In this document: positions 9,630 to 18,448 of the stretch, piece after piece | How positions within the stretch are numbered: position 1 is the stretch's first letter | Layout of the letters: every line of letters starts with the position of its first letter | Source: Pseudomonas lalkuanensis | Lineage (GTDB): Bacteria; Pseudomonadota; Gammaproteobacteria; Pseudomonadales; Pseudomonadaceae | NCBI RefSeq assembly: GCF_008807375.1 | Contig: NZ_CP043311.1 | Span: 3,018,001 to 3,082,000, forward strand | DNA length: 64,000 nt | Direction of reading: 5' to 3' | The notes under the pieces: model-generated | What the model saw: only the letters and a program-made list of their open reading frames with translations | What the model was told of the DNA's origin: nothing | The model's database searches: none | Position numbers and translations under genes: made by a program

Positions 9630-10382
9630 ATGGCACACGACCTCTCCTGCGAGCCATTGATGTCCTCTCGCCCAACACACGTCACCTGCCATGACTGTTC
9701 TCTCAGTCGGCTGTGTCTGCCCCTCACTCTCGACGAAGAAGAAATTCGGCGTCTCGAGGGGATCATCAAGCGCAATCGCCCATTGCACCGACAGGATTAC
9801 CTGATTCGTGCGGGCACGGTGGTGGAGAACATTTACGCCCTGCGTTCCGGCGCGATGAAGACCTACATGCTCGCCCAGGAAGGCGTGGAACAGATCACCA
9901 GCTTCCACCTCCCCGGCGAGCTGATTGGGCTGGACGCCATCGGCGAATCCCTTTATCCGACCTATACCGTCGCCCTGGAAACCTCCCAGGTCTGCGCCAT
10001 CCCCTTGAACCGGCTCGAAGAGCTGGCCGGCCTTATTGCAGGGCTGCGCAAGCAACTTCTCCACACTTTGAGCAAGGAAATCCAGGCCGATCATGAACGC
10101 CTCAGCCACGTGCGGGATAGCGCGGAGCAGCGGCTGGCGGCCTTCCTGCTCAACCTCTCGGCGCGCTATAGCAAGCGTGGGCTCTCGGCCTCCAACTTCA
10201 TCCTGCCGATGAATCGCAGGGACATTGGCAACTACCTGGGCCTGTCAATGGAAACGGTAAGCCGGCTGTTCACCCACTTTCGCGACACTCATCTTGTAGA
10301 CAGCTCTGGCCGCGAATTGCACATTCCGGATCTGAAGGCGTTGCACCGGCAATGCCATCCCTGCGAAGAAGGTCCGCTCTGA
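9630..10382 (+). CDS. Anr/FNR-family oxygen-sensing regulator (island paralogue)
   Basis: A 250-residue CRP/FNR regulator. Cysteines 20, 23, 29 and 122 are present (CHDCSLSRLC and TSQVCAIP), the same spacing as the [4Fe-4S] ligands of E. coli FNR, so it should dimerise and bind DNA only at low oxygen. The recognition helix GNYLGLSMETVSR carries Glu208, Ser211 and Arg212, the E-x-x-S-R set that reads TTGAT half-sites. Overall sequence resembles P. aeruginosa Anr but differs at many positions, implying a paralogue rather than the housekeeping copy. ATG 9630 gives FNR-like cysteine numbering; ATG 9660 is an alternative. It sits among eleven matching DNA sites, making it the obvious local controller. 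Confidence 0.93.
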   Translation: MAHDLSCEPLMSSRPTHVTCHDCSLSRLCLPLTLDEEEIRRLEGIIKRNRPLHRQDYLIRAGTVVENIYALRSGAMKTYMLAQEGVEQITSFHLPGELIGLDAIGESLYPTYTVALETSQVCAIPLNRLEELAGLIAGLRKQLLHTLSKEIQADHERLSHVRDSAEQRLAAFLLNLSARYSKRGLSASNFILPMNRRDIGNYLGLSMETVSRLFTHFRDTHLVDSSGRELHIPDLKALHRQCHPCEEGPL

Positions 10383-10554
10383 CGCCCCGCACCTCTGTCA
10401 TCGTGCCGACGGCGCCGCTTGCGCGATGCCTTGCCGCAGCGCTTGTTCAGCGCCTCGTGTTGGGGCTGAAAGAGATGGAGCGAGCAGCGCACGTGTGACC
10501 GCTCCTGGGCTATTCCCCCTGTTCCACTGGCCATGAATCAGCCCAGCCAGGCAC

Positions 10555-10761
10555 TCAGCCGGCCTCGCGCCGATTTCCGATATCCTGGTGTGTCTCGGTA
10601 TCTCGGCTTTGTGCTTCGGCCAGTGCATGAGGCGCGGCCAGGCGCAGCCGCAATCGCTCCAGATAGTCGAGGGCCTGACGTTCGCTACGGAAAGGCACCT
10701 GAATATCGTCCAGCTGAACGTAGCTGCGGCCATCGGCATATCGAAGCAATTGAATGTTCAT
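10555..10761 (-). CDS. Small conserved-looking protein, 68 aa
   Basis: A 68-residue cytoplasmic protein with no signal or membrane segment, beginning MNIQLLRYADGRSYVQLDD; the middle (FRSERQALDYLERLRLRL) should form a helix. A strong ribosome site GGGGAGG lies 7-9 nt before the ATG, which makes it more convincing than the other short frames here. Function unknown. A 14-bp inverted repeat TTGACCGCGGTCAA lies 170 bp upstream, and a perfect Anr box 407 bp upstream. Confidence 0.6.
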   Translation of the reverse strand: MNIQLLRYADGRSYVQLDDIQVPFRSERQALDYLERLRLRLAAPHALAEAQSRDTETHQDIGNRREAG

Positions 10762-11555
10762 GGCAATCGTCCTCCCCTCTAGGCTCTAGCTTCGGCAGGG
10801 TTGAAGGCCATCCACCATCGTGGATCCTCGGCGTCTGTTCAAATTGACGCCCTCGTTCTAATCCCATGTGTGTGTGAAGGCGCTAAATGGTTAGTCGTCG
10901 CTTTATTCCTACGCCGCGGTGCAGAGGGGGAATTGACCGCGGTCAATCAGCGCGAAGAACCACGCGTTTCAGTCTCCAGATGCACATGTCAGGCAAAGGT
11001 GCGCCAAGGCACGATGCTTCCATGGTGGTTCACTTGAGCGTGTTCAAGCGCGATCTTCTTTGATGAAGCAAGCGCTTGGGTTTACCTGATGAGTTAATTA
11101 TTGTTAGCACCTGCCAGGCCGGCCAGATCACCATAAGATTTTCCTTGGGCAAAGGCTTGGAAGAAATTTGATCTGCATCAAACCTCCCTCTCATGCTTGT
11201 GGTTCCATCTTTACGTGCCTCGGAAATTCAATTCACTGCTTTAAGGCATCTGCATCAATCGTCGACCCGTTCGTGGGTTTTAGGTATCTACTTTTGCGCA
11301 TTTATATGGCGTGATTGGGTTTTACGAATCCCAACCCGATCGTTCCCATGGAATCTCTCAGGACAAAGAATCCTGATCAGAGGCATGTATGCGAGCAAGC
11401 GAGATGCATGGTCGAGATAGCCTAATACGGCTTTTGTTTCTGATGTCGCCTTGCCTGGACTTGCAAACAGGTGCAGCAATCCGAAGCTGCACCGCGCTTC
11501 AACTTGCGGCACGTATGGGGAGAGACAACCAACCAAATGCAAGTCGGAGGTTATC
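10762..11555. other. Long intergenic region (794 bp), low GC
   Basis: No convincing protein gene. It is clearly less GC-rich than its surroundings. Contents are the inverted repeat TTGACCGCGGTCAA (10933-10946), the perfect Anr box (11168-11181) and an 8-bp-stem hairpin GGTGCAGC/GCTGCACC (11470-11493). If the Anr box drives the Gly/His gene, that mRNA has a leader of about 340 nt; a small RNA in this stretch is possible but not shown. Confidence 0.5.
11168..11181. promoter_or_regulatory. Anr/FNR box (perfect), upstream of Gly/His-rich gene
   Basis: TTGATCTGCATCAA, exact consensus. The nearest plus-strand gene starts at 11556, implying either a long leader or an unannotated transcript starting near 11216; the nearest minus-strand gene starts at 10761. 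Confidence 0.72.
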
Positions 11556-11888
11556 ATGTCCATTAATAAATACCTGTTGGCCGTGGCTATTGGTGGAATT
11601 CTTTCCGCATCCACTGTCCTGATCCCTGACTACATTTCCAGCTCCTCAAGTGCGGTTGCGGGCGAGCAAGGCGGAAAAGGCGATCACGGTGGCCGGGGTG
11701 ACCACGGAGGCAAGGGTGATCACGGAGGCAAGGGTGATCACGGAGGCAAGGGTGATCACGGAGGCCGGGGTGACCACGGCGGTCACGGCGGGCATGGCGG
11801 TCACGGTGGTCACGGTGGCCATGGCGGCCATGGCGGCGGTCATGGCGGACATGGCGGTGGTCATGGCGGCTACGGCGGTCGCGGTTAA
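11556..11888 (+). CDS. Exported Gly/His/Asp-rich repeat protein
   Basis: A 110-residue protein: an N-terminal hydrophobic signal/anchor (residues ~5-24, YLLAVAIGGILSAS), a short Ser stretch with an AVAG cleavage-like site, then a wholly repetitive tail of GKGDHG/GRGDHG units passing into GGHGGHG runs and ending YGGRG. The dense His and Asp in a glycine matrix suggest a periplasmic or surface metal-binding, unstructured polymer; this is inference, no enzyme fold is possible. GGAGG lies 5 nt before the ATG. Upstream is a perfect Anr box at long distance; a strong hairpin terminator follows. It stands alone as a transcription unit. Confidence 0.75.
   Translation: MSINKYLLAVAIGGILSASTVLIPDYISSSSSAVAGEQGGKGDHGGRGDHGGKGDHGGKGDHGGKGDHGGRGDHGGHGGHGGHGGHGGHGGHGGGHGGHGGGHGGYGGRG
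11669..11887 (+). repeat. Coding tandem repeats (18-bp and 9-bp units)
   Basis: Imperfect 18-bp units around GGCAAGGGTGATCACGGA are repeated about six times, three nearly identical, then short GGCGGTCAC/GGCCATGGC units. They encode GKGDHG and GGH repeats; the near identity at DNA level suggests recent slippage or unequal exchange. Confidence 0.8.
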
Positions 11889-11978
11889 TATCTCGCCGCG
11901 TATACCCACGACATGTGGGACGCCGGATTCGAGATACCTTCAACGTGATTAAGTTTGATCAGGACTAATCACTTCATC

Positions 11979-12007
11979 CAGAAACCCGGTCTATGGCCGG
12001 GTTTCTG
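11979..12007 (+). terminator. Hairpin terminator after Gly/His-rich gene
   Basis: CAGAAACCCGG/CCGGGTTTCTG forms an 11-bp perfect stem with a 7-nt loop, 90 bp after the stop codon. No clear U-run follows. Confidence 0.6.
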
Positions 12008-12125
12008 AGCTGATCGATAGCCCTCTACTGAAATGAGTGGCGAAAATACGCTTCAACAGGGAAGTCCCGCTATGAACCAACTATAAAATCCCTTCCGATA
12101 ACCGATAAAAACATTGAGGCACGCG

Positions 12126-12392
12126 CTAAAACGTAAACACAGGAACCTCATCAGAGGGATATAAAGCCTGCGCTCGATGAAGCACTCCGTTTTCTCTAAC
12201 CCCCTCACTGGCTTGGTGATCTTTTATTCTTCCATATTCCTGCCGAGCAATATCGCCCCTCACCATGGTGAAATTAAACGGAGGGCAAGAATCACAAAAC
12301 ATGCTCCGAGCAATATAAAACTTTATTGCAATAAATGAATTGGCCGGTGGCGCAGGAAAGCCATAAGAGCCCCAGGCACAGTCGGAAAACAC
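12126..12392 (-). CDS. Doubtful ORF, 88 aa, unknown
   Basis: A GTG-started frame of low GC reading VFSDCAWGSYGFPAPPAN and ending DEVPVFTF. The amino-acid composition looks protein-like and the region is otherwise empty, but there is no recognisable ribosome site, signal or domain. It might be the tail of a decayed gene. It lies between the Gly/His gene terminator and the formate/nitrite channel. Confidence 0.25.
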   Translation of the reverse strand: MFSDCAWGSYGFPAPPANSFIAIKFYIARSMFCDSCPPFNFTMVRGDIARQEYGRIKDHQASEGVRENGVLHRAQALYPSDEVPVFTF

Positions 12393-12413
12393 ATCGCGAG
12401 ATCATAGTCTGAC

Positions 12414-13235
12414 TTATGACGAACGGTCCTTGTGCATGCGCTCACCTCGCAAATAGGCGATCCAGTAGACACCGGCCACTAACAGGGTGCCACCAAGCAA
12501 ATTGCCTGCGGTCACCACCAGAATGTTCTTGGCAGCCCCGCTGAGCGATATCACGCCATGCGTATCGACGGCGAGCCCCAGCGGCAGGAGGAACCAGTTA
12601 GCGATCGAGTGTTCGAAGCCGAGGACCACGAAGGCTGTAATGGGGAAAAGGATTGCCAGGATCTTGTCAGTCACACTACGAGCGCCGGTGGCCAGCCACA
12701 CTGCCAGGCAAACGAGTGCGTTACACAGAATGCCGCGCATGAAGGCCTCCCCCCAGAGAAGATCCGCTTTCCCACGCGCAATGCTCACCACCGTCTCACC
12801 CACCGCACCATTGCCCAGGCTGGCAATATCGGCCCACACGACGAGCAACACGGTTCCGAGGCAGCCGACTACATTCCCGACGTAGGTGAGAAGCCAGCTC
12901 CGAGCGACTTCGCGCAGACCGATCAGGCGGCTGGCCCAGGCCATCGCGATGAGATTGTTCCCGGTGAACAACTCGGCACCGGCCACCACCACAAGAATCA
13001 GCCCTAGACAGAAACTCAAGCCGCCCAGTAAGCGTGTGGGTCCGAATCCGAGGCTGGATTCGGTAATCACCACGGTGAAGGACAGTGCGCCAAGCGAAAT
13101 GAAAGCCCCGGCGAGGACTGCCAGGACGAACAAAGTGAGAGTGTCGGCATGCGCCTTCGCAACGCCGAGCCGCTCAACCCTCCGTGCAATCTCCTGCGGC
13201 GGATACGCATCGCCTCAATAGGGTTCTTTGTCCAT
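12414..13235 (-). CDS. Formate/nitrite transporter (FNT) with in-frame TGA at codon 7
   Basis: A FocA/NirC-family pentameric anion channel, moving formate or nitrite across the inner membrane. Six hydrophobic segments and family motifs are visible: LAGAFISLGALSF, AGAELFTGNN, the filter region AFMRGILCNALVCLA and GFEHSIANWF. The natural N-terminus reads MDKEPY, then TGA (13217-13215), then GDAYPPQEIARRVERLGVAKAH in the same frame, which is exactly the conserved FNT amino-end. A single C-to-T change (CGA to TGA) would explain it. Unless a TTG at 13133 or readthrough is used, the gene is inactivated; starting at TTG would delete the amino-terminal helix. It ends the Met-rich/GroEL/P1B-5 ATPase cluster. 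Confidence 0.85.
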
Positions 13236-13435
13236 GGAACCTGAGCTCCGTAACGCTCCGGTTTAGCGGGTATCGGCTCTCGTGAGTGTGCTCCACGAGA
13301 GTCCATCTTCGAGAATAGCCACTGGGCTGGGCGCTGGCAGTTGGTTCCGGGTATTTGCGGTTGCGGCGCGGCACGCCGCTCCCCGGCATCCGCACCAGGC
13401 GATGGCCAGGTTGGGCCCATGCCATTGAAGCTGCC

Positions 13436-15736
13436 TCAGCGCCGATCCAGGCATCGGTAAAGTTCCTCTTCCTGGTCGAAATGCAACCTCACCAAGGTAT
13501 CCAGACGAATCAACAGGCTCTGCACCTCTTCCAGCGGAATGGCGGACGAATCGCGGTGGAGATCGTCACGCATGCGCGCCAACAGCAGCAGCAGCCGGAA
13601 TATCTCGCGATGGCCGTAGCTGAGGGGCAATAGCGGCTCTTCGCCCTGCAGTCGGGAAGCCAACATCGGATACAGCTTGTGCTCATCGTCACGTTCGTGT
13701 TCGGCCAGCAGCCGCTGCAGGTCATCCACCAACTCGCTCAAGGTCTCGCTCGCCTCCTGCGGCGGGAGCCGTGCGAAAGTCCCTGCCCAGTGCTGCAAGC
13801 GCCCCAGCAGCTGCCCCAGTTGCTCGTGTTCATCCTGCAATCGATCCAGATCATCACCGCTAAGCGGCCCTGTGGGGCCGTGCATGGGACCCAAGGCTCG
13901 CAAGGCGTACAGAATCACCACGACATCGATCAGCTCCTGCAACACGGCCCCGGCCAGTGCCGGAAGAAAGCCGAATGCCGCCACGAGCATGGCCAGCAGA
14001 GAGAGGCCCATACCCGCCATGACACCCTGGCGGGCAATGGTACGAGTGTGTCGAGCGATTTCCAGGGCCTCTACGAGGCGGTCCAGCCGGTCGATCAACA
14101 GCACTACCCCGGCCGCTTCGGATGAGGCACTCGCACCCGCCGCTCCCATGGCGACACCAACGTCGGCTGCTGCCAGGGCCGGGGCATCATTGATGCCGTC
14201 GCCAACCATCAGCGTGGGGCCGCTGCCTCTTCCTTCCTGTACCGCGTACACCTTGTCGGAGGGAGACAACCCGGCACGCAGCTCATCGATACCGGCTGCC
14301 AGTGCGATCATCTCGGCGGTTTCCAGACGATCGCCGGTCAACATCACGACTCGCTCAATTCCCAGGGCCCGCAGGCGGCGAACCACGCGGGGCGTTTCAC
14401 GGCGCACCTGGTCAGTGAACAGCAGCGCCCCGGCCGGTGCGCCGTCCACCTCCACGAAGCTGCCACCACAAGCCGCGTAGTCCATCTTGCGCAGAACGCT
14501 CGCCGCCCAGCGTCCAACACCCTCTCCCGCCAGGGCAAAGGAAAGCGTGCCCAGGCGCACGAAGTGGGCACCCACCCGTCCCGCGAGGCCGGCACCCGGA
14601 TCTTCTTCCACCGCCTGTGGAGCCTGCAGTGCAAGTCGCTGCTGCCGCGCCGCCCGCACGATGGCCTGCGAAATCGGGTGCACTGAGGCCTGAGCCAACG
14701 AAGCAGCCCACGCCAGCAACTGGCCGGTCTCGTGGCCGCCGGTGACTTCCACCGATTGCAGGCGCACCTGCCCACTGGTGAGTGTGCCGGTTTTATCGAG
14801 AAACAGCTGACGAACATCGGCCAGCGCCTCCAGAGTCGCACCGTCCTTGATCAGGATGCCTCGCCGGGCCGCCCGCGAAATTCCACTGACAATGGCGATT
14901 GGTACGGCGAGGATCAGCGGACAAGGAGTGGCTACCACCAGTACCGCCAGGGCCCGCATCGAATCGCCGCTCAGTTGCCAGGCCAAACCGGCCACCAGCA
15001 GGGTCGCTGGTACGAACAGCAGCGCGTAACGATCGGCCAGCCGCATGAAAGGCGCCCGCGAGCGGCGCGCCGCCTCGGCCAGCCGCACGACGCCGGCATA
15101 GGTGCTTTGCGCGGCGGTCTGGCTGGCCTCAATCCGTATGGGCTCACCAAGATTGACCACCCCGCTCCGCAGGGTATTGCCCTGTGTATGCGTGACTGGC
15201 AGAGGTTCACCGCTCAGCGCCGACTCGTCGAGACTCGCGCTGTGGCTCAGGAGTCGACCGTCAACCGGAACCACCTCCCCCAGGCGCACCAGTATTACCT
15301 GCCCGATGCGCACCTGATCGACAGGTACCTGGTGCAAATCCTCGCCGTCCTCCAGCCAGGCGGTGCGCGGCGCGCGGTCTACCAGAGCGCGCAGTTCCCG
15401 CTCGGCGCGCCGCGAAGTGTAGAACTCCAGGGTGCGCCCACTCGCCAGCATCAGTGCTACCACTGCGGCGACCAGCCACTCCCCCAAGCTCAGCGCGGCG
15501 ACTATGGCGAGCAGAGCAACAAGATCTACGCCCGTCTCGCCACGCAACAGGCGTCGCGCGATCTCGACGCACAGAACCAACGCCATTACCAGACTGCCCG
15601 CCACCCAGCCGGCTGCCGCCAATCGCTCCCAGCCCAACCCGAGACTTACGCCGCCAAGCAGCAGCCCCAGGGCAGTCAGCAAGAGCAGTGCCGGATCTGA
15701 CCAGCGCGTCCAGGGGACTGGCGTTTCCTGATTCAT
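13436..15736 (-). CDS. P1B-5 metal ATPase fused to a C-terminal hemerythrin-like domain
   Basis: A 766-residue heavy-metal P-type ATPase. Membrane helices flank the metal site TPCPL (Cys272; not the CPC of copper pumps), Asp314 is the phosphorylated residue in LDKTGTLT, and [10 protein letters not shown] closes the P domain. From about residue 615 a hemerythrin/HHE-like four-helix domain follows (DEHEQL, AEHERDDEHKLYP, GHREIF, LHFDQEEELY). TPC plus hemerythrin is the hallmark of P1B-5 ATPases such as Sinorhizobium Nia, linked to nickel and iron. No N-terminal metal-binding domain is present. Start: ATG 15736 follows GGGGTGG; ATG 15757 is possible. It lies between groEL and the FNT gene, same strand. 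Confidence 0.92.
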   Translation of the reverse strand: MNQETPVPWTRWSDPALLLLTALGLLLGGVSLGLGWERLAAAGWVAGSLVMALVLCVEIARRLLRGETGVDLVALLAIVAALSLGEWLVAAVVALMLASGRTLEFYTSRRAERELRALVDRAPRTAWLEDGEDLHQVPVDQVRIGQVILVRLGEVVPVDGRLLSHSASLDESALSGEPLPVTHTQGNTLRSGVVNLGEPIRIEASQTAAQSTYAGVVRLAEAARRSRAPFMRLADRYALLFVPATLLVAGLAWQLSGDSMRALAVLVVATPCPLILAVPIAIVSGISRAARRGILIKDGATLEALADVRQLFLDKTGTLTSGQVRLQSVEVTGGHETGQLLAWAASLAQASVHPISQAIVRAARQQRLALQAPQAVEEDPGAGLAGRVGAHFVRLGTLSFALAGEGVGRWAASVLRKMDYAACGGSFVEVDGAPAGALLFTDQVRRETPRVVRRLRALGIERVVMLTGDRLETAEMIALAAGIDELRAGLSPSDKVYAVQEGRGSGPTLMVGDGINDAPALAAADVGVAMGAAGASASSEAAGVVLLIDRLDRLVEALEIARHTRTIARQGVMAGMGLSLLAMLVAAFGFLPALAGAVLQELIDVVVILYALRALGPMHGPTGPLSGDDLDRLQDEHEQLGQLLGRLQHWAGTFARLPPQEASETLSELVDDLQRLLAEHERDDEHKLYPMLASRLQGEEPLLPLSYGHREIFRLLLLLARMRDDLHRDSSAIPLEEVQSLLIRLDTLVRLHFDQEEELYRCLDRR

Positions 15737-15829
15737 CGCATCCACCCCACTCGACATGATCGAGGCCAGGAAAGGCTCGTCCGACCCACCGTTCGTCGGC
15801 GGAGGCCCGCACGAGACTCTTATGGCCGC

Positions 15830-17449
15830 TCAGACCGGCAGGGGCGGTGTCGTTTCGTGGGTTTCCCTTTCCGGTATTTCCGTCAGCGTAGCCTCGGTCA
15901 ACAGCAGCACACTGGCCACGGAGACGGCATTTTCCAGCGCAATGCGCACTACCTTGGTGGGATCGATGATGCCGGCCTCGAACATATCCAGGTACTGGCT
16001 ATTGGATGCATCGAATCCCCGATCTCCCTCCTCGGCCAGCAACCGAGCGACCACAACGCCCGCGTCGACGGCGGAGTTTTCAGCGATGGCCCGTGCCGGT
16101 GCCTCCAGAGCCCGGCGCAGAACCTGCAAGCCGGTTCGCTCATCGCCGAATCGGACCTCTTCCTCCGCTGCGATGGCTTTGACCGCTCGAAGCAGTGCCA
16201 GCCCGCCACCGGGAACAATGCCTTCGGCGATTGCCGCCTTGGTCGCGGAGATAGCATCGTCCAGGGCATCCTTGCGGGTCTTCATCTCCGCCTCGGTGGG
16301 CGCTCCGACGCGAATTACCGCGACGCCTCCGGAGAGTTTGGCGAGGCGTTCCTGCAGTTTTTCCAGGTCGTAGGTACTGGTGGTCCGTTCGATCTGAGCG
16401 CGAATCTGCTGGATGCGCGACTCGATAGCCTGGGGTTGGCCGGCCCCTCCGATCAGCGTGGTGCTTTCGCGGTCCACGACCACACGCTGGGCACGTCCCA
16501 ACTGACTCAACTCGACCTGCGCCAGGCGCAGGCCGAGATCGCTGGAGATCACCTGGCCGCCGGTCAGCGCGGCAACGTCCTGGAGTAGCTCCTTGCGCCT
16601 TTCTCCGAAACCGGGGGCCTTCACCGCGACCGCGTGCAGGATGCCGTGAATCTGGTTGAGGATCAGGGTTGCCAGCGCCTCGCCGTCCACATCCTCGGCG
16701 ATGAAGACCAGTGGCCTAACGCTCTTGGCAACGCTCTCCAGCAGAGGGAGCAGATCCTTGAGTACGCTGATCTTCTGGTCGCTCAGCAATAGATAGGCAT
16801 CCTCGAGGACAGCCTGCATCTTGTCCGTGTCAGTAACGAAATATGGGGAAAGGTACCCATGGTCGAAGCGCATGCCCTCGACGACTTCAACCACCGTCTG
16901 GGTAGTCTTGGACTCCTCCACTGTGATCACGCCCTCATCGCCGACCTTTTCCATGGCATCGGCAACCAGTTCGCCTATGGCACTGTCGTTGTGAGCGGAA
17001 ATACTGGCGACCTGGACCTTTTCCTTGTGGCTGTGCACGAGCCTGGATTGCTGCTTCAGAGAGTCAACAGCCAACTGGAGACCTCTATCCAGGCCACGCT
17101 TGATGTCAACGGCGCTGGCTCCGGCTACCACATTACGGATGCCATCGGCGAGGATCGCATGAGCGAGTACCGTCGCTGTGCTGGTGCCATCACCCACCGC
17201 CTCGCCAGTGCGTTCGGCCGCCTGACGGAGCATCTGGGCGCCAAGGTTCTCTTCCGGGTCCGCAAGATCGATCTGCTTGGCAATGGTCACACCGTCATTG
17301 CATACGATCGGCGCCCCCCAACTTCGTTGCATCAGGACTGACTTCGACTTGGGCCCCAGCGTGACCCGTACCGCATCGGCCAGTTGCGTCGCCCCCTGCA
17401 AGACCTTCTCCCGCGCCTTGCTGCCAAACAGCAGATTGGTATGTGCCAT
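15830..17449 (-). CDS. groEL: Divergent GroEL chaperonin paralogue
   Basis: A 539-residue 60-kDa chaperonin, the ATP-driven folding ring. Conserved ATPase elements are intact: [31 protein letters not shown] and [10 protein letters not shown]. It lacks the usual C-terminal Gly-Gly-Met repeat, ending in [10 protein letters not shown], and no groES is next to it, so it must use the housekeeping co-chaperonin or none. Many normally invariant positions differ, marking it as a secondary copy. I set the start at ATG 17449 (MAHTNLLFG), where GroEL homology begins, with GAGGGCAGAGA upstream; the frame is open 18 codons further. It follows the Met-rich gene by 90 bp and precedes the P1B-5 ATPase. Confidence 0.95.
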   Translation of the reverse strand: MAHTNLLFGSKAREKVLQGATQLADAVRVTLGPKSKSVLMQRSWGAPIVCNDGVTIAKQIDLADPEENLGAQMLRQAAERTGEAVGDGTSTATVLAHAILADGIRNVVAGASAVDIKRGLDRGLQLAVDSLKQQSRLVHSHKEKVQVASISAHNDSAIGELVADAMEKVGDEGVITVEESKTTQTVVEVVEGMRFDHGYLSPYFVTDTDKMQAVLEDAYLLLSDQKISVLKDLLPLLESVAKSVRPLVFIAEDVDGEALATLILNQIHGILHAVAVKAPGFGERRKELLQDVAALTGGQVISSDLGLRLAQVELSQLGRAQRVVVDRESTTLIGGAGQPQAIESRIQQIRAQIERTTSTYDLEKLQERLAKLSGGVAVIRVGAPTEAEMKTRKDALDDAISATKAAIAEGIVPGGGLALLRAVKAIAAEEEVRFGDERTGLQVLRRALEAPARAIAENSAVDAGVVVARLLAEEGDRGFDASNSQYLDMFEAGIIDPTKVVRIALENAVSVASVLLLTEATLTEIPERETHETTPPLPV

Positions 17450-17539
17450 TTCTCTGCCCTCGGGTTGGCCCTGATCAGCCTCGACCTGCGTCCTGGGCGG
17501 CATCTGGCCGAAAGCCCTGTCGCCTGAAGCACTGATCCA

Positions 17540-18070
17540 CTAACGTTTCCGGGCCGGCGCGCCATTGTGGTAGTGCTGCTGCCACATCATCTGGTCCATC
17601 ATCATCTGTTGCATCCCCAGGTACTGGTCCATCATGTACTGGTGATGGCGCATCTGCTCCGCCGTCAAGCTCGAGTAGTGGCCGCGCGTGTTCTTACATC
17701 TGCCGTCTCCAGCCCCCATCATGCCCATGTGGTTTCCCGCCATGCCCATTCCATTGGGTCCCATGCCACAGCCCCACAAATTCCTCATGTCGGCCATGGT
17801 GCCCTGCATGCTGTTCCAATGCTCGCTCAGCAGCTTCTGCCTTTCCTTGGGATCCTGGGTTTGCTGGATCTTCTGCATCTGCTTCTGCATCGTGTCCAAC
17901 TGCTGCCGAACCTTCTCCAACTGCTTGTCGAAAGCGGCATCCGCAGGAGCCAGCTTTTCGGTTTGATCGGCCGGCTTCTGGCTGTCGCTAGCGACCTCAG
18001 CACCTGTAACCGTTGCCAGGGACATGCTGGTGAGCAGAAGCGTGACCGCTGTCAGTGCAATTTTCTTCAT
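17540..18070 (-). CDS. Exported Met-rich coiled-coil protein
   Basis: A 176-residue secreted protein. MKKIALTAVTLLLTSMSLATVTG is a clear signal peptide, residues ~40-90 form a Gln-rich coiled coil (KQLEKVRQQLDTMQKQMQKI), and the C-terminal half is rich in Met, His and Gly (GPNGMGMAGNHMGMMG, MMMDQMMWQQHYHNG). Met/His clusters of this sort commonly bind Cu(I) in the periplasm; that role is inferred. GGAGGCG precedes ATG 18070. It is the first clear gene of the groEL/P1B-5/FNT cluster and has a counterpart at 26201 in the copper module. Confidence 0.8.
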   Translation of the reverse strand: MKKIALTAVTLLLTSMSLATVTGAEVASDSQKPADQTEKLAPADAAFDKQLEKVRQQLDTMQKQMQKIQQTQDPKERQKLLSEHWNSMQGTMADMRNLWGCGMGPNGMGMAGNHMGMMGAGDGRCKNTRGHYSSLTAEQMRHHQYMMDQYLGMQQMMMDQMMWQQHYHNGAPARKR

Positions 18071-18434
18071 AACGCCTCCTACCATGACTGATGGATCGCC
18101 GGGCACTCAAGACCACATCGATGGTAATGATGGTTGACGCTGCCCTGGCGTTGATGTCGCACTAACTGTCCTTCGTCCGCTCCCGCGCGGTCGTTCCCGC
18201 CTCCCGGCCAGATCTCCGGCACGGCGCGTCCCCGAACTGTCGGTTGGAGATGCGTATGACCTGGAACAGAAAGCGATTACGACGTTCGACCAGTAACCTG
18301 GAGCAGCGACCACTGGGTCCATGCTTGACTGGGCAGCTTTCGACCCTGGCGGATATGTCGTTGCCTGGTTCACGCACAGTGCCAACTCCTTACGAAAGTC
18401 CATTTTCATCATCGACCTGCTCATTCAGGTCTCC
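18071..18434 (-). other. ~330-nt leader between Anr box and Met-rich gene; possible leader ORF 18377-18162
   Basis: Activation from the box at 18435-18448 would start RNA near 18400, leaving a ~330-nt leader. Within it a GTG at 18377 has AAGGAG at 8-nt spacing and opens a 71-codon basic frame (VREPGNDISARVES...). No family is recognised; it may be a small protein, a leader peptide or chance. Confidence 0.35.
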
Positions 18435-18448
18435 TTGATGCCGATCAA
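18435..18448. promoter_or_regulatory. Anr/FNR box (perfect), Met-rich/groEL operon
   Basis: TTGATGCCGATCAA, identical in sequence to the site at 9315. It is the only strong site upstream of the Met-rich-groEL-P1B-5-FNT cluster. Confidence 0.75.

Noticed and set aside
10933..10946. TTGACCGCGGTCAA palindrome as a twelfth Anr box
   Set aside because: Both half-sites differ from TTGAT at the last base, and no gene starts at a fitting distance; kept only as an inverted repeat.
11669..11887. CRISPR-like direct repeats
   Set aside because: Units are 9-18 bp, contiguous without spacers, and encode a glycine/histidine repeat protein.
12414..13235. Selenocysteine at the TGA of the FNT gene
   Set aside because: The FNT family has no cysteine or selenocysteine at this place, and no obvious hairpin follows the codon; a point mutation is simpler.
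18107..18424. 105-codon frame with AAGGAG before ATG 18424
   Set aside because: Its start lies about 11 bp from the Anr box, upstream of the transcript start the box would set, and the ribosome-site-like bases come from the box itself.
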